In this document: positions 19,969-27,975 of the stretch, piece after piece
Layout: each line of letters opens with the position of its first letter
How positions within the stretch are numbered: position 1 is the first letter of the stretch
Assembly (NCBI GenBank): GCA_019973575.1
Contig: BPUI01000002.1
Coordinates: 62,001-126,000, forward strand
DNA from: Gemmatimonadetes bacterium T265
GTDB lineage: Bacteria; Gemmatimonadota; Gemmatimonadetes; Gemmatimonadales; Gemmatimonadaceae
Reading direction: 5' to 3'
Length of the DNA: 64,000 bases
Position numbers and translations under genes: made by a program
The notes under the pieces: model-generated
Seen by the model: only the letters and a program-made list of their open reading frames with translations
The model's database searches: none
What the model was told of the DNA's origin: nothing

Positions 19969-20517
19969 TCAGAGCGTGGCCGGATTGGCACGGAGCGCGA
20001 CGGCGAGTTCGTCGGCCCGCGGCAGCTCTTCGAGATGCCGGAGTGCGAACTGCTCCAAAAATCGCGGCGTCGTACCATACAACAACGGACGCCCGAGCCC
20101 CTCGGCCCGGCCGACGACGTCGACGAGCCCGCGCTCGACCAACGTCTTGAGCACGCCGCCGACGGCGACGCCTCGGATCTCCTCGACCTCCGCCCGCCCG
20201 ATCGGCTGTCGGTACGCGATCACCGCGAGCGTCTCCAGCGCCGCCGCGGTCAGCCGCTGCGGCCGCTCGGCGATCTGCGCCCGCTCGATCGCCTCGGCGT
20301 ATTCGGCGCGCGTGAGGAGCTGCCAACCGCCGCCCTGCTCGACGAGCTCGACGGCGTGCCCCGCCTCGGGATCGTCGTAGTGCGCCCGCAACTCGTCGAG
20401 CGCGCGACGGACGCCGTCGACGCCCGCCTCCGGTTCCAAGCGCGCTAGGTCGGCTTCGGAGATCGGGCGCAGCGCGGCGAACAACGCCGCTTCAAGCAGC
20501 TTCGCGAGCGCCGTCAT
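19969..20517 (-). CDS. scpB: Segregation and condensation protein B
   Basis: 182 residues from ATG at 20517. ScpB is the double winged-helix kite subunit of the SMC-ScpAB condensin. Family motifs seen: LLEAALFAALRPIS, LTAAALETLAVIAYRQPIGRAEVEEIRGV and RPLLYGTTPRFLEQF. Its start lies 26 bases inside the 3' end of scpA, indicating translational coupling. Confidence 0.95.
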   Translation of the reverse strand: MTALAKLLEAALFAALRPISEADLARLEPEAGVDGVRRALDELRAHYDDPEAGHAVELVEQGGGWQLLTRAEYAEAIERAQIAERPQRLTAAALETLAVIAYRQPIGRAEVEEIRGVAVGGVLKTLVERGLVDVVGRAEGLGRPLLYGTTPRFLEQFALRHLEELPRADELAVALRANPATL

Positions 20518-21316
20518 GCGCGGACTCGAGCGCGTCCGCACGCGCAGCACGGGCGATCGTGACCTCGCCGAAGGTGCTCTCCTGCGCTAGACGGACCTCG
20601 CCGAGTTTGGCGAGTTCGAGTAGGGCGAGCAGCGCACTCAGTACGCGCCACGGCTCCGCGTCGTCGGCCATCACGTCGCCCCAGCGCGCGAACGCGCGGC
20701 GCGCGAGGAGCGCGCGGACGTCGGCGATCGCGCCCGCGACGTCGAGCGCGCGCGGCACGACGTCGTGCACGGCGGGCCGGCGCACGGCGCGCAGCACGCG
20801 GTCGACGCTGCCCAGCAACTCGCCGAGCGAGAGCGCGAGCGGGACGGGCAGCGGCTCTGCCTCGCCGTCGGAGTGCCGCGCGAACACCGCGCCGCGCCCG
20901 AACCGGCCCCGGCGGCGTTCCGCGAGGTCGTCGAGATGTGCGACGACTTCGCGCACCTGCTGGTACTCGAGCAACCGGCGCACGAGTTCGGCCCGCGGGT
21001 CTTCCCAGAGGTCGTCCGCGCCGCCGGGGCGCGGGAGCAGGAGCTGCGCCTTGATGCGCAGCAGACGGGCAGCCATGTCGAGGTAGTCGGCCGCGTCGTC
21101 GAGGCCGAGCGCGTGCACGCGCGCGAGGAACTGCTGCGCCACGCGCGCGATCGGGATGTCGTACACGTCGAGCTGCTCGTCGCGGATGAGCGACAGCAGC
21201 AGGTCGAGCGGCCCCGAGAACTCCGGCAACTCGACGACGAAGCCGGCGTCGAGGCCGGCGCCCGGGTCCGGCGCGTGATCGGCGCGCGACGCCGGCGGGA
21301 GCGCCGTCAGTGCCAC
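20492..21316 (-). CDS. scpA: Segregation and condensation protein A
   Basis: 274 residues from GTG at 21316, overlapping the last codons of the upstream protease gene. ScpA is the kleisin that bridges the SMC heads. Signature regions: VELPEFSGPLDLLLSLI near the N-terminus, VYDIPIARVAQQFL, and ADYLDMAARLLRIKAQLLLP. The C-terminal winged helix ends with the Ala-rich tail. No better start codon exists between the upstream stop and the conserved domain, so the GTG assignment is fairly safe. Confidence 0.94.
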   Translation of the reverse strand: MALTALPPASRADHAPDPGAGLDAGFVVELPEFSGPLDLLLSLIRDEQLDVYDIPIARVAQQFLARVHALGLDDAADYLDMAARLLRIKAQLLLPRPGGADDLWEDPRAELVRRLLEYQQVREVVAHLDDLAERRRGRFGRGAVFARHSDGEAEPLPVPLALSLGELLGSVDRVLRAVRRPAVHDVVPRALDVAGAIADVRALLARRAFARWGDVMADDAEPWRVLSALLALLELAKLGEVRLAQESTFGEVTIARAARADALESAHDGAREAA

Positions 21317-22017
21317 GGCGTCGGGAGCAGGTACGGCGCCAGCGCGCGCTCGGCCGTCGCGATCGCCGCGAAAGCCGGCGTCATCCAGGTCACGAGCAGA
21401 CCGCGGCCGAACGAGAGAAACAGAAACAGCACGAGAAACCCGTACTGGCCGATGCGCTCGTACTGCTGCGCCCAGGCGGGGGGCAGGAGGTACTTGGCGA
21501 CGTGCGATCCGTCGAGCGGTGGGATCGGCAGCAGGTTGAACGCGGCGAGTGTGAAGTTGATGACGAGTCCGAAGAGCGCCATCTGCTGCAGGATCGCGCA
21601 GGTCGTCCCCGCCGCCGGCACGGCGGCGCCGAGCATCCCGAAGAGCAAGGCGAGCAGCCCGCAGACGACCCCGATCGCGACGTTCGCGGTCACCCCGGCG
21701 AGCGAGACGATGATGTCCCCGCGCTTGTAGTGCCTGAAGTTGCGCGGGACCACCGGCGCGGGTTTCGCACCGCCGAAGATGAAGTTGCCGAAGTAGAGCG
21801 ACATGAGCGGCAGCACGATCGAGAAGAACGGGTCGATGTGCGGCAGCGGATTCCACGTCAGCCGCCCGAGCTGGTAGCCGGTCGGATCGCCCTGACGGAG
21901 CGCGGCGTACACGTGCGCGTACTCGTGCGCTACGAACGAGAAGAGGAGCACCGGGGCGCCGAGGAGGATCGTCGTGAGGTCCAACGGCGGTTCGGGACGG
22001 GGAGCACGAACGGCCAC
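21307..22017 (-). CDS. Site-2-protease-type M50 metalloprotease (rhomboid-like membrane peptidase)
   Basis: 236 residues from GTG at 22017 (TTG at 21984, giving the family start LDLTTILLG, is an alternative). Multi-pass zinc protease: HExxH motif VAHEYAHVYAA in the first helix and the third ligand Asp in NLLPIPPLDGSHV. The conserved AGVTANVAIG helix lies between. It resembles the compact YwhC/M50B group encoded just before scpA in many genomes. The longer frame upstream is excluded because a strong promoter (22049-22077) starts transcription at about 22042. Substrate unknown. Confidence 0.88.
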   Translation of the reverse strand: MAVRAPRPEPPLDLTTILLGAPVLLFSFVAHEYAHVYAALRQGDPTGYQLGRLTWNPLPHIDPFFSIVLPLMSLYFGNFIFGGAKPAPVVPRNFRHYKRGDIIVSLAGVTANVAIGVVCGLLALLFGMLGAAVPAAGTTCAILQQMALFGLVINFTLAAFNLLPIPPLDGSHVAKYLLPPAWAQQYERIGQYGFLVLFLFLSFGRGLLVTWMTPAFAAIATAERALAPYLLPTPWH

Positions 22018-22048
22018 GCCGGACGGCGGCGCGGATACTGGGCGGGGC

Positions 22049-22077
22049 AGTCTAGCCGCGGCCGCCGGGGGTGTCAA
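22049..22077 (-). promoter_or_regulatory. Promoter of the M50-scpA-scpB-pseudouridine synthase operon
   Basis: Minus strand TTGACA (22077-22072), 17-base spacer, TAGACT (22054-22049). The predicted start near 22042 gives a leader of about 25 bases before the GTG at 22017 and rules out the longer reading frame as the protein start. Confidence 0.82.
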
Positions 22078-22112
22078 AACGTGCCCGCGCGCCGACAACC
22101 CGATGTCCTGCC

Positions 22113-22141
22113 TTGACATAGCCGCTCCAGGCGGGTAACCT
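22113..22141 (+). promoter_or_regulatory. Promoter of rpsT
   Basis: Plus strand TTGACA (22113-22118), 17-base spacer, TAACCT (22136-22141). Start predicted near 22148, leaving a 45-base leader before the GTG of rpsT. It is back-to-back with the M50 promoter, the two -35 boxes being about 36 bases apart. Confidence 0.82.
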
Positions 22142-22192
22142 GCGCCGCTCACGTCCGGACCGGATTTTTCGCAGACTCAGTTCAATTCGATC

Positions 22193-22462
22193 GTGCCCAA
22201 CATCGCATCCGCCAAGAAGAACATGCGGAAGTCGCGCGCCGCGGCGGTGCGCAACCGCGCGCAGCGCTCCACGCTCCGCACCGCACTCAAGAAGGCCCGC
22301 GCCGAGGCCGCGGGCGCCGAGACGGTCACCGAGGCCGTCAGCCTGCTCGACCGCGCGGCCCGCAAGGGGCTGATCCACAAGAACAAGGCCGCCCGCCACA
22401 AGTCGCAGCTCGCCCGCAAGGCCAACGCGCAGGCCGCGGCCGCCACGACGTCGGCGGCCTAA
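22193..22462 (+). CDS. rpsT: 30S ribosomal protein S20
   Basis: 89 residues, normal length, GTG start. S20 binds 16S rRNA early in small-subunit assembly. The N-terminus PNIASAKKNMRKSRAAAVRN and the central KGLIHKNKAARHKSQLARK are diagnostic. The tail is Ala-rich. It is a single-gene unit with its own promoter and a strong terminator; no clear Shine-Dalgarno sequence precedes the GTG. Confidence 0.97.
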   Translation: MPNIASAKKNMRKSRAAAVRNRAQRSTLRTALKKARAEAAGAETVTEAVSLLDRAARKGLIHKNKAARHKSQLARKANAQAAAATTSAA

Positions 22463-22479
22463 CAACCGCCCGCGACACG

Positions 22480-22511
22480 AAGCCCCGGCACCGAACACGG
22501 TGCCGGGGCTT
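22480..22511. terminator. Terminator after rpsT
   Basis: A 14-bp perfect stem (22480-22493 with 22498-22511) and AACA loop, 17 bases after the rpsT stop. It lies between convergent genes and could serve the zinc-ribbon gene on the other strand too, though neither side has a long T run. Confidence 0.78.
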
Positions 22512-22550
22512 CGTCGTTCGGGGGGGCCGCGTTCCGGCCGGCGGCGGCGC

Positions 22551-23477
22551 TCAGAGCGCGGCGAGCTCGCCGCCGCACTTCTCGCAGTACCACTCGGTCG
22601 GGTAGTTGAGCGCGCCGCAGTCCTGACAGCGGAGCGTCTTCTCCTGCCCCGACGCGGCCCCCTCGGCGGCCGGCGGACGCGGACCGCCGAAGCCGAACGC
22701 CCCCGCCGTTCCGGTCCGGATCGCGTCGTTGAAGGCCGGCGTCAGCGAGCGCTCGCGATCACCGAGCGCGACACGCGCCGCGTCGACGGCGCCGTGGTCG
22801 AACGACGACCCGCTCTCGACGCCGCTCGCGATGCCTTCCCGCGTTCCCGTCTGCGGTGGCTCCGCCGGCGCGTCGCCCGGCGAGACGTCGGCCGGATCGG
22901 CCTCGGACCCGATCGGCTCGGCCGCGGCCGCGTGATCGACAGCGGGCGCGTCGGGAGGCGCCGCTTCGGGCGTCGGCTCCGCCGCAGGTGCCGGCGGGCT
23001 CACGCGCGCGACGAGCCCGCGCACGTCCGCGAGTTCCGCGGCCGCGCCGCCGAGCTCGCGCTCGAGTGTCGCGATCGTCTGCTGCGCGGCCCCGCGGCGC
23101 TGCTCCCCCTCGTCCGCGGGGTACTCGCCGACGAGTGTGCGCAGCTCGACTTCGGCGAGCGTGTCGCGCTGCTCGCCGAGTTGCTGCTCGACCGTGTGAT
23201 GGCGGCGGGCCAGCGTTTCCTCGTGCGCGTGCAGCGGGGCGGCGTGCGAGGCGAGCTGCGATACGACGCGCTCCATGCGCCCGACGTAGTCCTGGCGCAC
23301 GCGGTCCAACACGTGTGCGGGGGTGACGGCGCGGCGCGCGTCGAGTGCCTGCAACCAGCCCTCGTATCGGCCGCGCTCGTCGACCAGGGCGCGAATCTCG
23401 TCGAGCGGCACGGCGTCGGAGGCGGCGTCAGATTCGGCCGCGGTCTCGTCGGGCGCGGGGGCGTAGCCGGTGGTCAT
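22551..23477 (-). CDS. Coiled-coil protein with C-terminal zinc ribbon, function unknown
   Basis: 308 residues. Residues from about 25 to 165 are predicted helical and heptad-like (MERVVSQLASHAAPLHAHE, ARRHHTVEQQLGEQRDTLA). A long acidic Pro/Ala-rich disordered stretch follows, and the protein ends with a zinc ribbon CQDCGALNYPTEWYCEKCG (two CxxC pairs). No membrane segment or signal peptide is seen. It is the last gene after pyrC (122-base gap), so it may be only loosely linked to pyrimidine synthesis. The zinc ribbon resembles short-CPXCG domains used to bind nucleic acids or proteins; no family name could be assigned. Confidence 0.75.
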   Translation of the reverse strand: MTTGYAPAPDETAAESDAASDAVPLDEIRALVDERGRYEGWLQALDARRAVTPAHVLDRVRQDYVGRMERVVSQLASHAAPLHAHEETLARRHHTVEQQLGEQRDTLAEVELRTLVGEYPADEGEQRRGAAQQTIATLERELGGAAAELADVRGLVARVSPPAPAAEPTPEAAPPDAPAVDHAAAAEPIGSEADPADVSPGDAPAEPPQTGTREGIASGVESGSSFDHGAVDAARVALGDRERSLTPAFNDAIRTGTAGAFGFGGPRPPAAEGAASGQEKTLRCQDCGALNYPTEWYCEKCGGELAAL

Positions 23478-23599
23478 GCGTGGGCGTCGGAGCGGGGAGA
23501 ATCGGGGCGCGCGCCGGCGGCGTGCACGCGCCCAGGTGGAATGCGGTAAGGTAGGTGTGTCGGGCCTGCTGCGTCGCCCGCCTGCGCCGGCCTCGCCGT

Positions 23600-24916
23600 T
23601 CAGGCCGGGGTCGAACGGTCGTCGTAGACGATACCGCCCGCGACGACCGTCGCGACCGCACGCCCCTGGAGCGTTCGACCGGCGTACGGCGTGTTCCGGC
23701 CCTTCGACCGAAATGTTGCCGGGTCGACGGTCCACCGCCGCTCCGGGTCGAAAACGGTGACGTCGGCCGGAGCGCCGCGACGAAGCGTTCCACCGGGCAG
23801 CCCGAACACCCGGGCCGGCGCGCACGCCATCCGGTCGACGAGCTGGGCGTAGCTGAGCACCCCGGGCGCGACGAGCCAGGTGACGATCACGCCGAGCGCC
23901 GTCTCGAGCCCGACGATGCCGTTAGGCGCGTCGGCGAACTCGCGCTCCTTCTCGTCGTAGTGGTGCGGCGCGTGGTCCGTCGCGACGACGTCGATCGTGC
24001 CGTCGCGCACCGCCGCCTGCAGCGCCTCGACGTCCGCCGCCGTGCGGAGCGGCGGGTTCATCTTCGCGTTGGTCTGGTAGCCCTCGACCGCGTCCTCGGT
24101 CAGCGACAGGTGGTGCGGGCAGACCTCCGCGGTCACGCGGATGCCGCGCGCCTTGCCCCACCGGATCAAGTCGACCGAGCCGGCCGTGCTCATGTGGCAG
24201 AGGTGCACGTGCCCGCCCGTGCGCCGGGCGAGGAGGATGTCGCGGATCGCCATGATCTCCTCGGCCTCGGACGGGATCCCCTTGAGGCCGAGCCGCATCG
24301 AGACCGCGCCCTCGTTCATCGCGCCGCCGTGCGCGAGCGTCGGCTCCTCGCAGTGGTTCGCGACGGGGATGCCGAAGGTGCGCGCGTACTCGAGCGCGGT
24401 GCGCATGATGTGCGCGCTCACGACTGGCTTGCCGTCGTCGCTCACTGCGACCGCGCCCGCGCCCACCATCTCGCCGAATTCGGCGAGCGTCTCGCCGCGC
24501 TGGCCTAACGTGATCGCCCCGACCGGGTAGACGCGCGACGCGGCCGCGCGCTGCGCCTGCCGCACGATGAACCCGACCGCCGCCTGATTGTCGGTGACCG
24601 GGTCGGTGTTGGGCATCGCGCACACCGCCGTGAAGCCCCCCGCCGCGGCCGCGCGGGCCCCCGTCGCGATCGTCTCGACGTCCTCGCGCCCGGGCTCGCG
24701 CAGGTGGCAGTGCACGTCGATGAACCCCGGCGAGACGACGAGCCCCGCGCAGTCGACCACGGTCGCGTCGTCCGGCCGGCCCACCCGCTCCCCCGCGTGC
24801 TCGACGCGGCCGCCGACGAGGAGCACGTCGCCGGCCGCGACGTCGAGTCCCTGCGACGGGTCGAGCACGCGCCCGCCCGCGAGCAGTAGCGGCCGTGCCT
24901 CGGGGGCGTCGCTCAC
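23600..24916 (-). CDS. pyrC: Dihydroorotase
   Basis: 438 residues from GTG at 24916, overlapping the pyrB stop as GTGA. It cyclises N-carbamoyl-aspartate to dihydroorotate. Metal ligands are visible in [10 protein letters not shown] and in later His residues ([15 protein letters not shown]), with the catalytic Asp in [11 protein letters not shown]. Length and the [10 protein letters not shown] loop fit the class I (long) dihydroorotase type. Part of pyrR-pyrB-pyrC. Confidence 0.95.
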   Translation of the reverse strand: MSDAPEARPLLLAGGRVLDPSQGLDVAAGDVLLVGGRVEHAGERVGRPDDATVVDCAGLVVSPGFIDVHCHLREPGREDVETIATGARAAAAGGFTAVCAMPNTDPVTDNQAAVGFIVRQAQRAAASRVYPVGAITLGQRGETLAEFGEMVGAGAVAVSDDGKPVVSAHIMRTALEYARTFGIPVANHCEEPTLAHGGAMNEGAVSMRLGLKGIPSEAEEIMAIRDILLARRTGGHVHLCHMSTAGSVDLIRWGKARGIRVTAEVCPHHLSLTEDAVEGYQTNAKMNPPLRTAADVEALQAAVRDGTIDVVATDHAPHHYDEKEREFADAPNGIVGLETALGVIVTWLVAPGVLSYAQLVDRMACAPARVFGLPGGTLRRGAPADVTVFDPERRWTVDPATFRSKGRNTPYAGRTLQGRAVATVVAGGIVYDDRSTPA

Positions 24917-25914
24917 GCCGGCCCCCGCGCGGCTTCGGCCAGGTCCGGCCGGCCGCCCGCGAGCAGGTAGAGCACGGCCATGCGCACGGCGACGCCGTTC
25001 GTGACCTGGTCGAGGATGACGGAGTGCGGCCCGTCGGCCACGTCGGAGTCGATCTCCACGCCGCGGTTCATCGGTCCCGGGTGCAGGATGAGGAGGTCGC
25101 GCGGCGCGCGCTCGAGGCGCTCGCGCGTGACGCCGAACACGCGGTTGTACTCGCGCACCGACGGGATGTAGCCGGCCTGCATGCGCTCGAGCTGGAGCCG
25201 CAGCACGTTGAGCGCCTCCGCCCACTCGATCGCGGCCTCGACGCGGTCGAAGACCTTAACGCCGAGCGCGTCGACCGCGTTGGGCAGCAGCGAGCGCGGC
25301 CCGCAGACGGCGACCTCCGCGCCTAACGCCTGCAGCCCGAAGACGTTCGAGCGCGCGACGCGCGAGTGGAGCACGTCGCCGACGATGCAGACGCGCCGCC
25401 CGTCGAGCGCGCCGAACCGGTCGCGCAGCGTGAGCAGGTCGAGCAGCCCCTGCGTCGGGTGCTCGTGCGTGCCGTCGCCGGCGTTGATCACCGTCGAGTC
25501 GATCCGCTCGGCGAGGAACCGCGCGGCCCCCGACGACCCGTGGCGGATCACGACCGTGTCGATCTTCATCGCCTCGAGGTTCCGCGCCGTGTCGACGAGC
25601 GTCTCGCCTTTCGAAACGCTCGAACCGGCCGACGCGATGCTCACGGTGTCGGCGCTGAGCCGCTTCTCGGCGAATTCGAACGACACGCGCGTGCGCGTCG
25701 ACGCCTCGAAGAACAGGTTGACCACGGTCTGGCCCCGGAGCGTCGGCACCTTTTTGATCGCGCGCTCGCTCACCGCGCGCAGCGGCGCGGCCGTGTCGAG
25801 CACGAGCTCGATCTGCGCCCGCGTGAGCCCCTCGAGGCCGAGCAGGTCCTTGCCCAACGACGGCGCGGCGGGGGGGGCCGGCGCGGTCGGCGGGGCGGTC
25901 GCGGGCGCGGACAC
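24913..25914 (-). CDS. pyrB: Aspartate carbamoyltransferase catalytic subunit
   Basis: 333 residues from GTG at 25914. It condenses carbamoyl phosphate and aspartate in the first committed step of pyrimidine synthesis. The carbamoyl-phosphate loop [13 protein letters not shown] and the later [12 protein letters not shown] and [11 protein letters not shown] motifs are intact. The N-terminal 20 residues are a Pro/Ala-rich extension. No pyrI regulatory gene is adjacent; the PyrR gene upstream (18-base gap) probably supplies control. Confidence 0.95.
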   Translation of the reverse strand: MSAPATAPPTAPAPPAAPSLGKDLLGLEGLTRAQIELVLDTAAPLRAVSERAIKKVPTLRGQTVVNLFFEASTRTRVSFEFAEKRLSADTVSIASAGSSVSKGETLVDTARNLEAMKIDTVVIRHGSSGAARFLAERIDSTVINAGDGTHEHPTQGLLDLLTLRDRFGALDGRRVCIVGDVLHSRVARSNVFGLQALGAEVAVCGPRSLLPNAVDALGVKVFDRVEAAIEWAEALNVLRLQLERMQAGYIPSVREYNRVFGVTRERLERAPRDLLILHPGPMNRGVEIDSDVADGPHSVILDQVTNGVAVRMAVLYLLAGGRPDLAEAARGPA

Positions 25915-25931
25915 GCGGCGGGCGCCCCGCG

Positions 25932-26483
25932 TCAGGCCGAGGCCGGCGGTGCCTGCACGAGCACCGCGTCGCGCCCGTCCAGCTCCGAGACGAGCACGTC
26001 GACGCGCCCGCCCTCCGGCACGTCGACCTTGCGCCCGACGACGTCGGCGTGGATTGGCAGCTCGCGCCCGCCGCGGTCGACGAGCACCGCGAGCGCGATG
26101 CGCGCCGGCCGCCCGAAGTCCGCCAGCTCGTCGAGCGCCGCGCGCACCGTCCGCCCCGTGTAGAGCACGTCGTCGACGATCACCACGCGCGCCCCGTCGA
26201 CGCTCGCGGGCAGCGTCGTCGGGCCGACGACGGGGCGCGGCCCGACCGTCTGCAGGTCGTCGCGGTAGAGCGTGATGTCGAGCGCGCCCCGCGCGACGTC
26301 GACGCCCTCGGCGGCGTGGATCACGCGCGCCAACCGTTCGGCCAGCTGCACGCCCCGACGCTGGATGCCGACGAGAAGGAGCCCGTCGGTCCCGGCGTTC
26401 AACTCGACGATCTCGTTCGCCATCCGCGTCAGCGTGCGTTCGAACGCGCGCGCGTCGAGCAGGGGGTGCGCCGATGCGTCCAT
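25932..26483 (-). CDS. pyrR: Bifunctional PyrR regulator / uracil phosphoribosyltransferase
   Basis: 183 residues from ATG at 26483; the frame extends upstream into a tRNA gene, which rules out longer starts. The PRPP-binding motif [18 protein letters not shown] is canonical. PyrR proteins bind pyr mRNA when UMP is high and promote attenuation in Firmicutes; many homologues elsewhere only have UPRTase-like activity. No obvious anti-terminator/terminator pair was seen in the 18 bases before pyrB or the 60 bases above pyrR, so attenuation here is unproven. Confidence 0.93.
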   Translation of the reverse strand: MDASAHPLLDARAFERTLTRMANEIVELNAGTDGLLLVGIQRRGVQLAERLARVIHAAEGVDVARGALDITLYRDDLQTVGPRPVVGPTTLPASVDGARVVIVDDVLYTGRTVRAALDELADFGRPARIALAVLVDRGGRELPIHADVVGRKVDVPEGGRVDVLVSELDGRDAVLVQAPPASA

Positions 26484-26491
26484 GGCGCGCG

Positions 26492-26497
26492 AATATA
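26492..26497 (-). promoter_or_regulatory. Possible -10 box directly above pyrR
   Basis: Minus-strand TATATT (26497-26492) stands alone in GC-rich DNA and would start transcription within a few bases of the pyrR ATG at 26483, giving a leaderless or near-leaderless mRNA. No matching TTGACA-like box is present 16-18 bases upstream, so this is tentative. Confidence 0.35.
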
Positions 26498-26542
26498 GCG
26501 GCGCGACGCCGACCGCCGAGCCTTGCGCGGCCGCGCCGCGCA

Positions 26543-26629
26543 CGGACAGGGAGGGATTCGAACCCTCGAGACGGTTGCCCGCCCACACGCTTTCCAGGCG
26601 TGCGCCTTAAACCACTCGGCCACCTGTCC
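26543..26629 (-). tRNA. tRNA-Ser (anticodon GGA)
   Basis: 87 bases on the minus strand, read 26629 to 26543. Acceptor GGACAGG pairs with CCTGTCC, the D arm is GCCGAGTGGTTTAAGGC, the anticodon loop CTGGAAA gives anticodon GGA (reads UCC and UCU), a long variable arm marks it as class II, and the T arm contains GGTTCGAATCC. The 3' CCA is not encoded. Confidence 0.96.
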
Positions 26630-26702
26630 TCACCACGAGCGCCGCATGCATCGCGCGAAAACACGCACGGGGCCGCAAGGGCTAGGCCCCGCGGCCCCCG
26701 CA

Positions 26703-26789
26703 CGGACAGGGTGAGATTCGAACTCACGGTACCGTTGCCGGTACGCCGGTTTTCGAGACCGGTGCCTTCAACCACTCGGCCACCTGTCC
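26703..26789 (-). tRNA. tRNA-Ser (anticodon CGA)
   Basis: 87 bases on the minus strand, read 26789 to 26703. Acceptor GGACAGG with CCTGTCC, D arm GCCGAGTGGTTGAAGGC, anticodon stem CCGGT/ACCGG with loop CTCGAAA (anticodon CGA, reads UCG), long variable arm, T loop TTCGAAT. CCA not encoded. It shares acceptor and D arms with its neighbour 73 bases away, so the two probably arose by duplication. Confidence 0.96.
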
Positions 26790-26803
26790 AAGTCCGGGCG
26801 GGC

Positions 26804-26832
26804 AGTCTAGTCCGGGCTGAGGGGGGTGTCAA
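26804..26832 (-). promoter_or_regulatory. Promoter of the tRNA-Ser pair
   Basis: Minus strand TTGACA (26832-26827), 17-base spacer, TAGACT (26809-26804), giving a start near 26797, only 8 bases before the first tRNA. Both boxes and the spacing are identical to the M50 operon promoter. It lies across the end of tadA (stop at 26807-26809). Confidence 0.82.
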
Positions 26833-27295
26833 CGCTCGGCGCCGCCGCCCGCCGCGCGGCGAAAAAGGCCCGCAACACCTCCCCGCACTCGTCCGCCAAC
26901 ACCCCGCCGCGCACCGCCGGTCGGTGGTTCAGTCGCCGATGCCGCAGCACGTCGCCGACCGACCCCGCCATCCCGGCCTTCGGGTCCCACGCGCCGAACA
27001 CGACACGGTCGACGCGCGCGAGCACGATTGCGCCCGCGCACATCGCGCACGGCTCGAGCGTGACGTACAGCGTGCAGCCGTCGAGCCGCCCGCGGCCGAG
27101 CGCTGCCGACGCCGCCCGCAGCGCGAGCACTTCGGCGTGCGCGGTCGGGTCCCGGTCCCGGGCCGTCCGGTTCGCGGCCGCGGCGACGATCTGGTCGCGG
27201 TGGACGACGACAGCGCCGACCGGAACGTCCTCGCCCGCGGTCGCGGCGGCGTCGAGGGCCGCGCGCATCCACCGCTCGTCGTCCGCGTCACGCAT
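26807..27295 (-). CDS. tadA: tRNA-specific adenosine deaminase
   Basis: 162 residues from ATG at 27295. It deaminates A34 to inosine in tRNA-Arg(ACG). The zinc-dependent deaminase motif is complete: HAE (His53, Glu55) and PCAMC (Cys83, Cys86). The [27 protein letters not shown] segment is typical of TadA. Immediately downstream on the same strand lie two serine tRNAs with their own promoter embedded in its 3' end. Confidence 0.94.
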   Translation of the reverse strand: MRDADDERWMRAALDAAATAGEDVPVGAVVVHRDQIVAAAANRTARDRDPTAHAEVLALRAASAALGRGRLDGCTLYVTLEPCAMCAGAIVLARVDRVVFGAWDPKAGMAGSVGDVLRHRRLNHRPAVRGGVLADECGEVLRAFFAARRAAAPSVDTPLSPD

Positions 27296-27428
27296 GGTGG
27301 CATCGTAGCGCCCGCGCCGGCCGCCCGCGACGCGCGCGGCGGTCGCTCCCGCCGTACCTTCTCGGCCGCTCGCCCCGTCTCCGGCGTCGTGCTCACACCA
27401 GCTGTTCACGACGAACAGAAGCGGAGTC

Positions 27429-27975
27429 GTGGCCGCGGTCGGGATCGCCTTCGGCGCCCTCGTGCTCCTCGCCGGCGGTGTCCGCACGCCGACCGGGCGC
27501 GCGCCGACGCCTACGCACGACGTCGTACGCGGGCCCGCCGCGGTCGGCATGGTCGTCGTTGGCGTCGTATCCGCCGTCCTGCTCCGCGACACCGACCTCG
27601 GCCCCGTCCCGCGGTGGGTGAACACGGTCGTGCACTACGTCCTGCCCGTCGCCGTCGCGCTCGACCGGGTCGCGTTCCCGCCGGCCACCCGGCTCGGCGT
27701 TAGGCAGGCGCGGTCGTGGCTCGTTTCCCCGGTCCTGTACCTCGTCCAACACGCGCGTCCGCGGCGCGCGGGTGGGCTGGCACCAGTACCCGTTCCTCAA
27801 CCCCGGCGTGGTCGGCGGCGACCGCGGCGGGACGGTGTACGGCGCGGGGATCGTCGCGGTGTTCCTGGTTACAGCGTGGGCCGCCTCGCGGCCGGGAACG
27901 CGCGGCGTGTCCGGCGGCGCGCTGCGTAACCGACATTCCGAGAAACCACGTGCGACGCCGCCCGTAGGATCGGGA
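27429..27975 (+). pseudogene. Broken Pr6Pr-like integral membrane protein gene
   Basis: Reading from GTG at 27429, the sequence gives membrane helices (AVGIAFGALVLLAGG, GMVVVGVVSAVLLRD, VNTVVHYVLPVAVALDR) and SPVLYLV, then loses sense. The expected continuation of Pr6Pr proteins (TRVRGARVGWHQYPFLNP, then GAGIVAVFLVTAWAA) appears from about 27751 in the next frame. A one-base frameshift near 27748 is therefore indicated. The first helix and the usual N-terminal region are also missing, since the DNA above belongs to the tadA promoter side. After the shift the frame has no stop before 28653 and runs into the next gene. It could be a real pseudogene or an assembly error. Confidence 0.55.

Noticed and set aside
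21307-22152. Longer M50 protease starting at 22152 or 22116
   Set aside because: The promoter at 22049-22077 starts transcription downstream of these codons, so translation must begin at 22017 or later.
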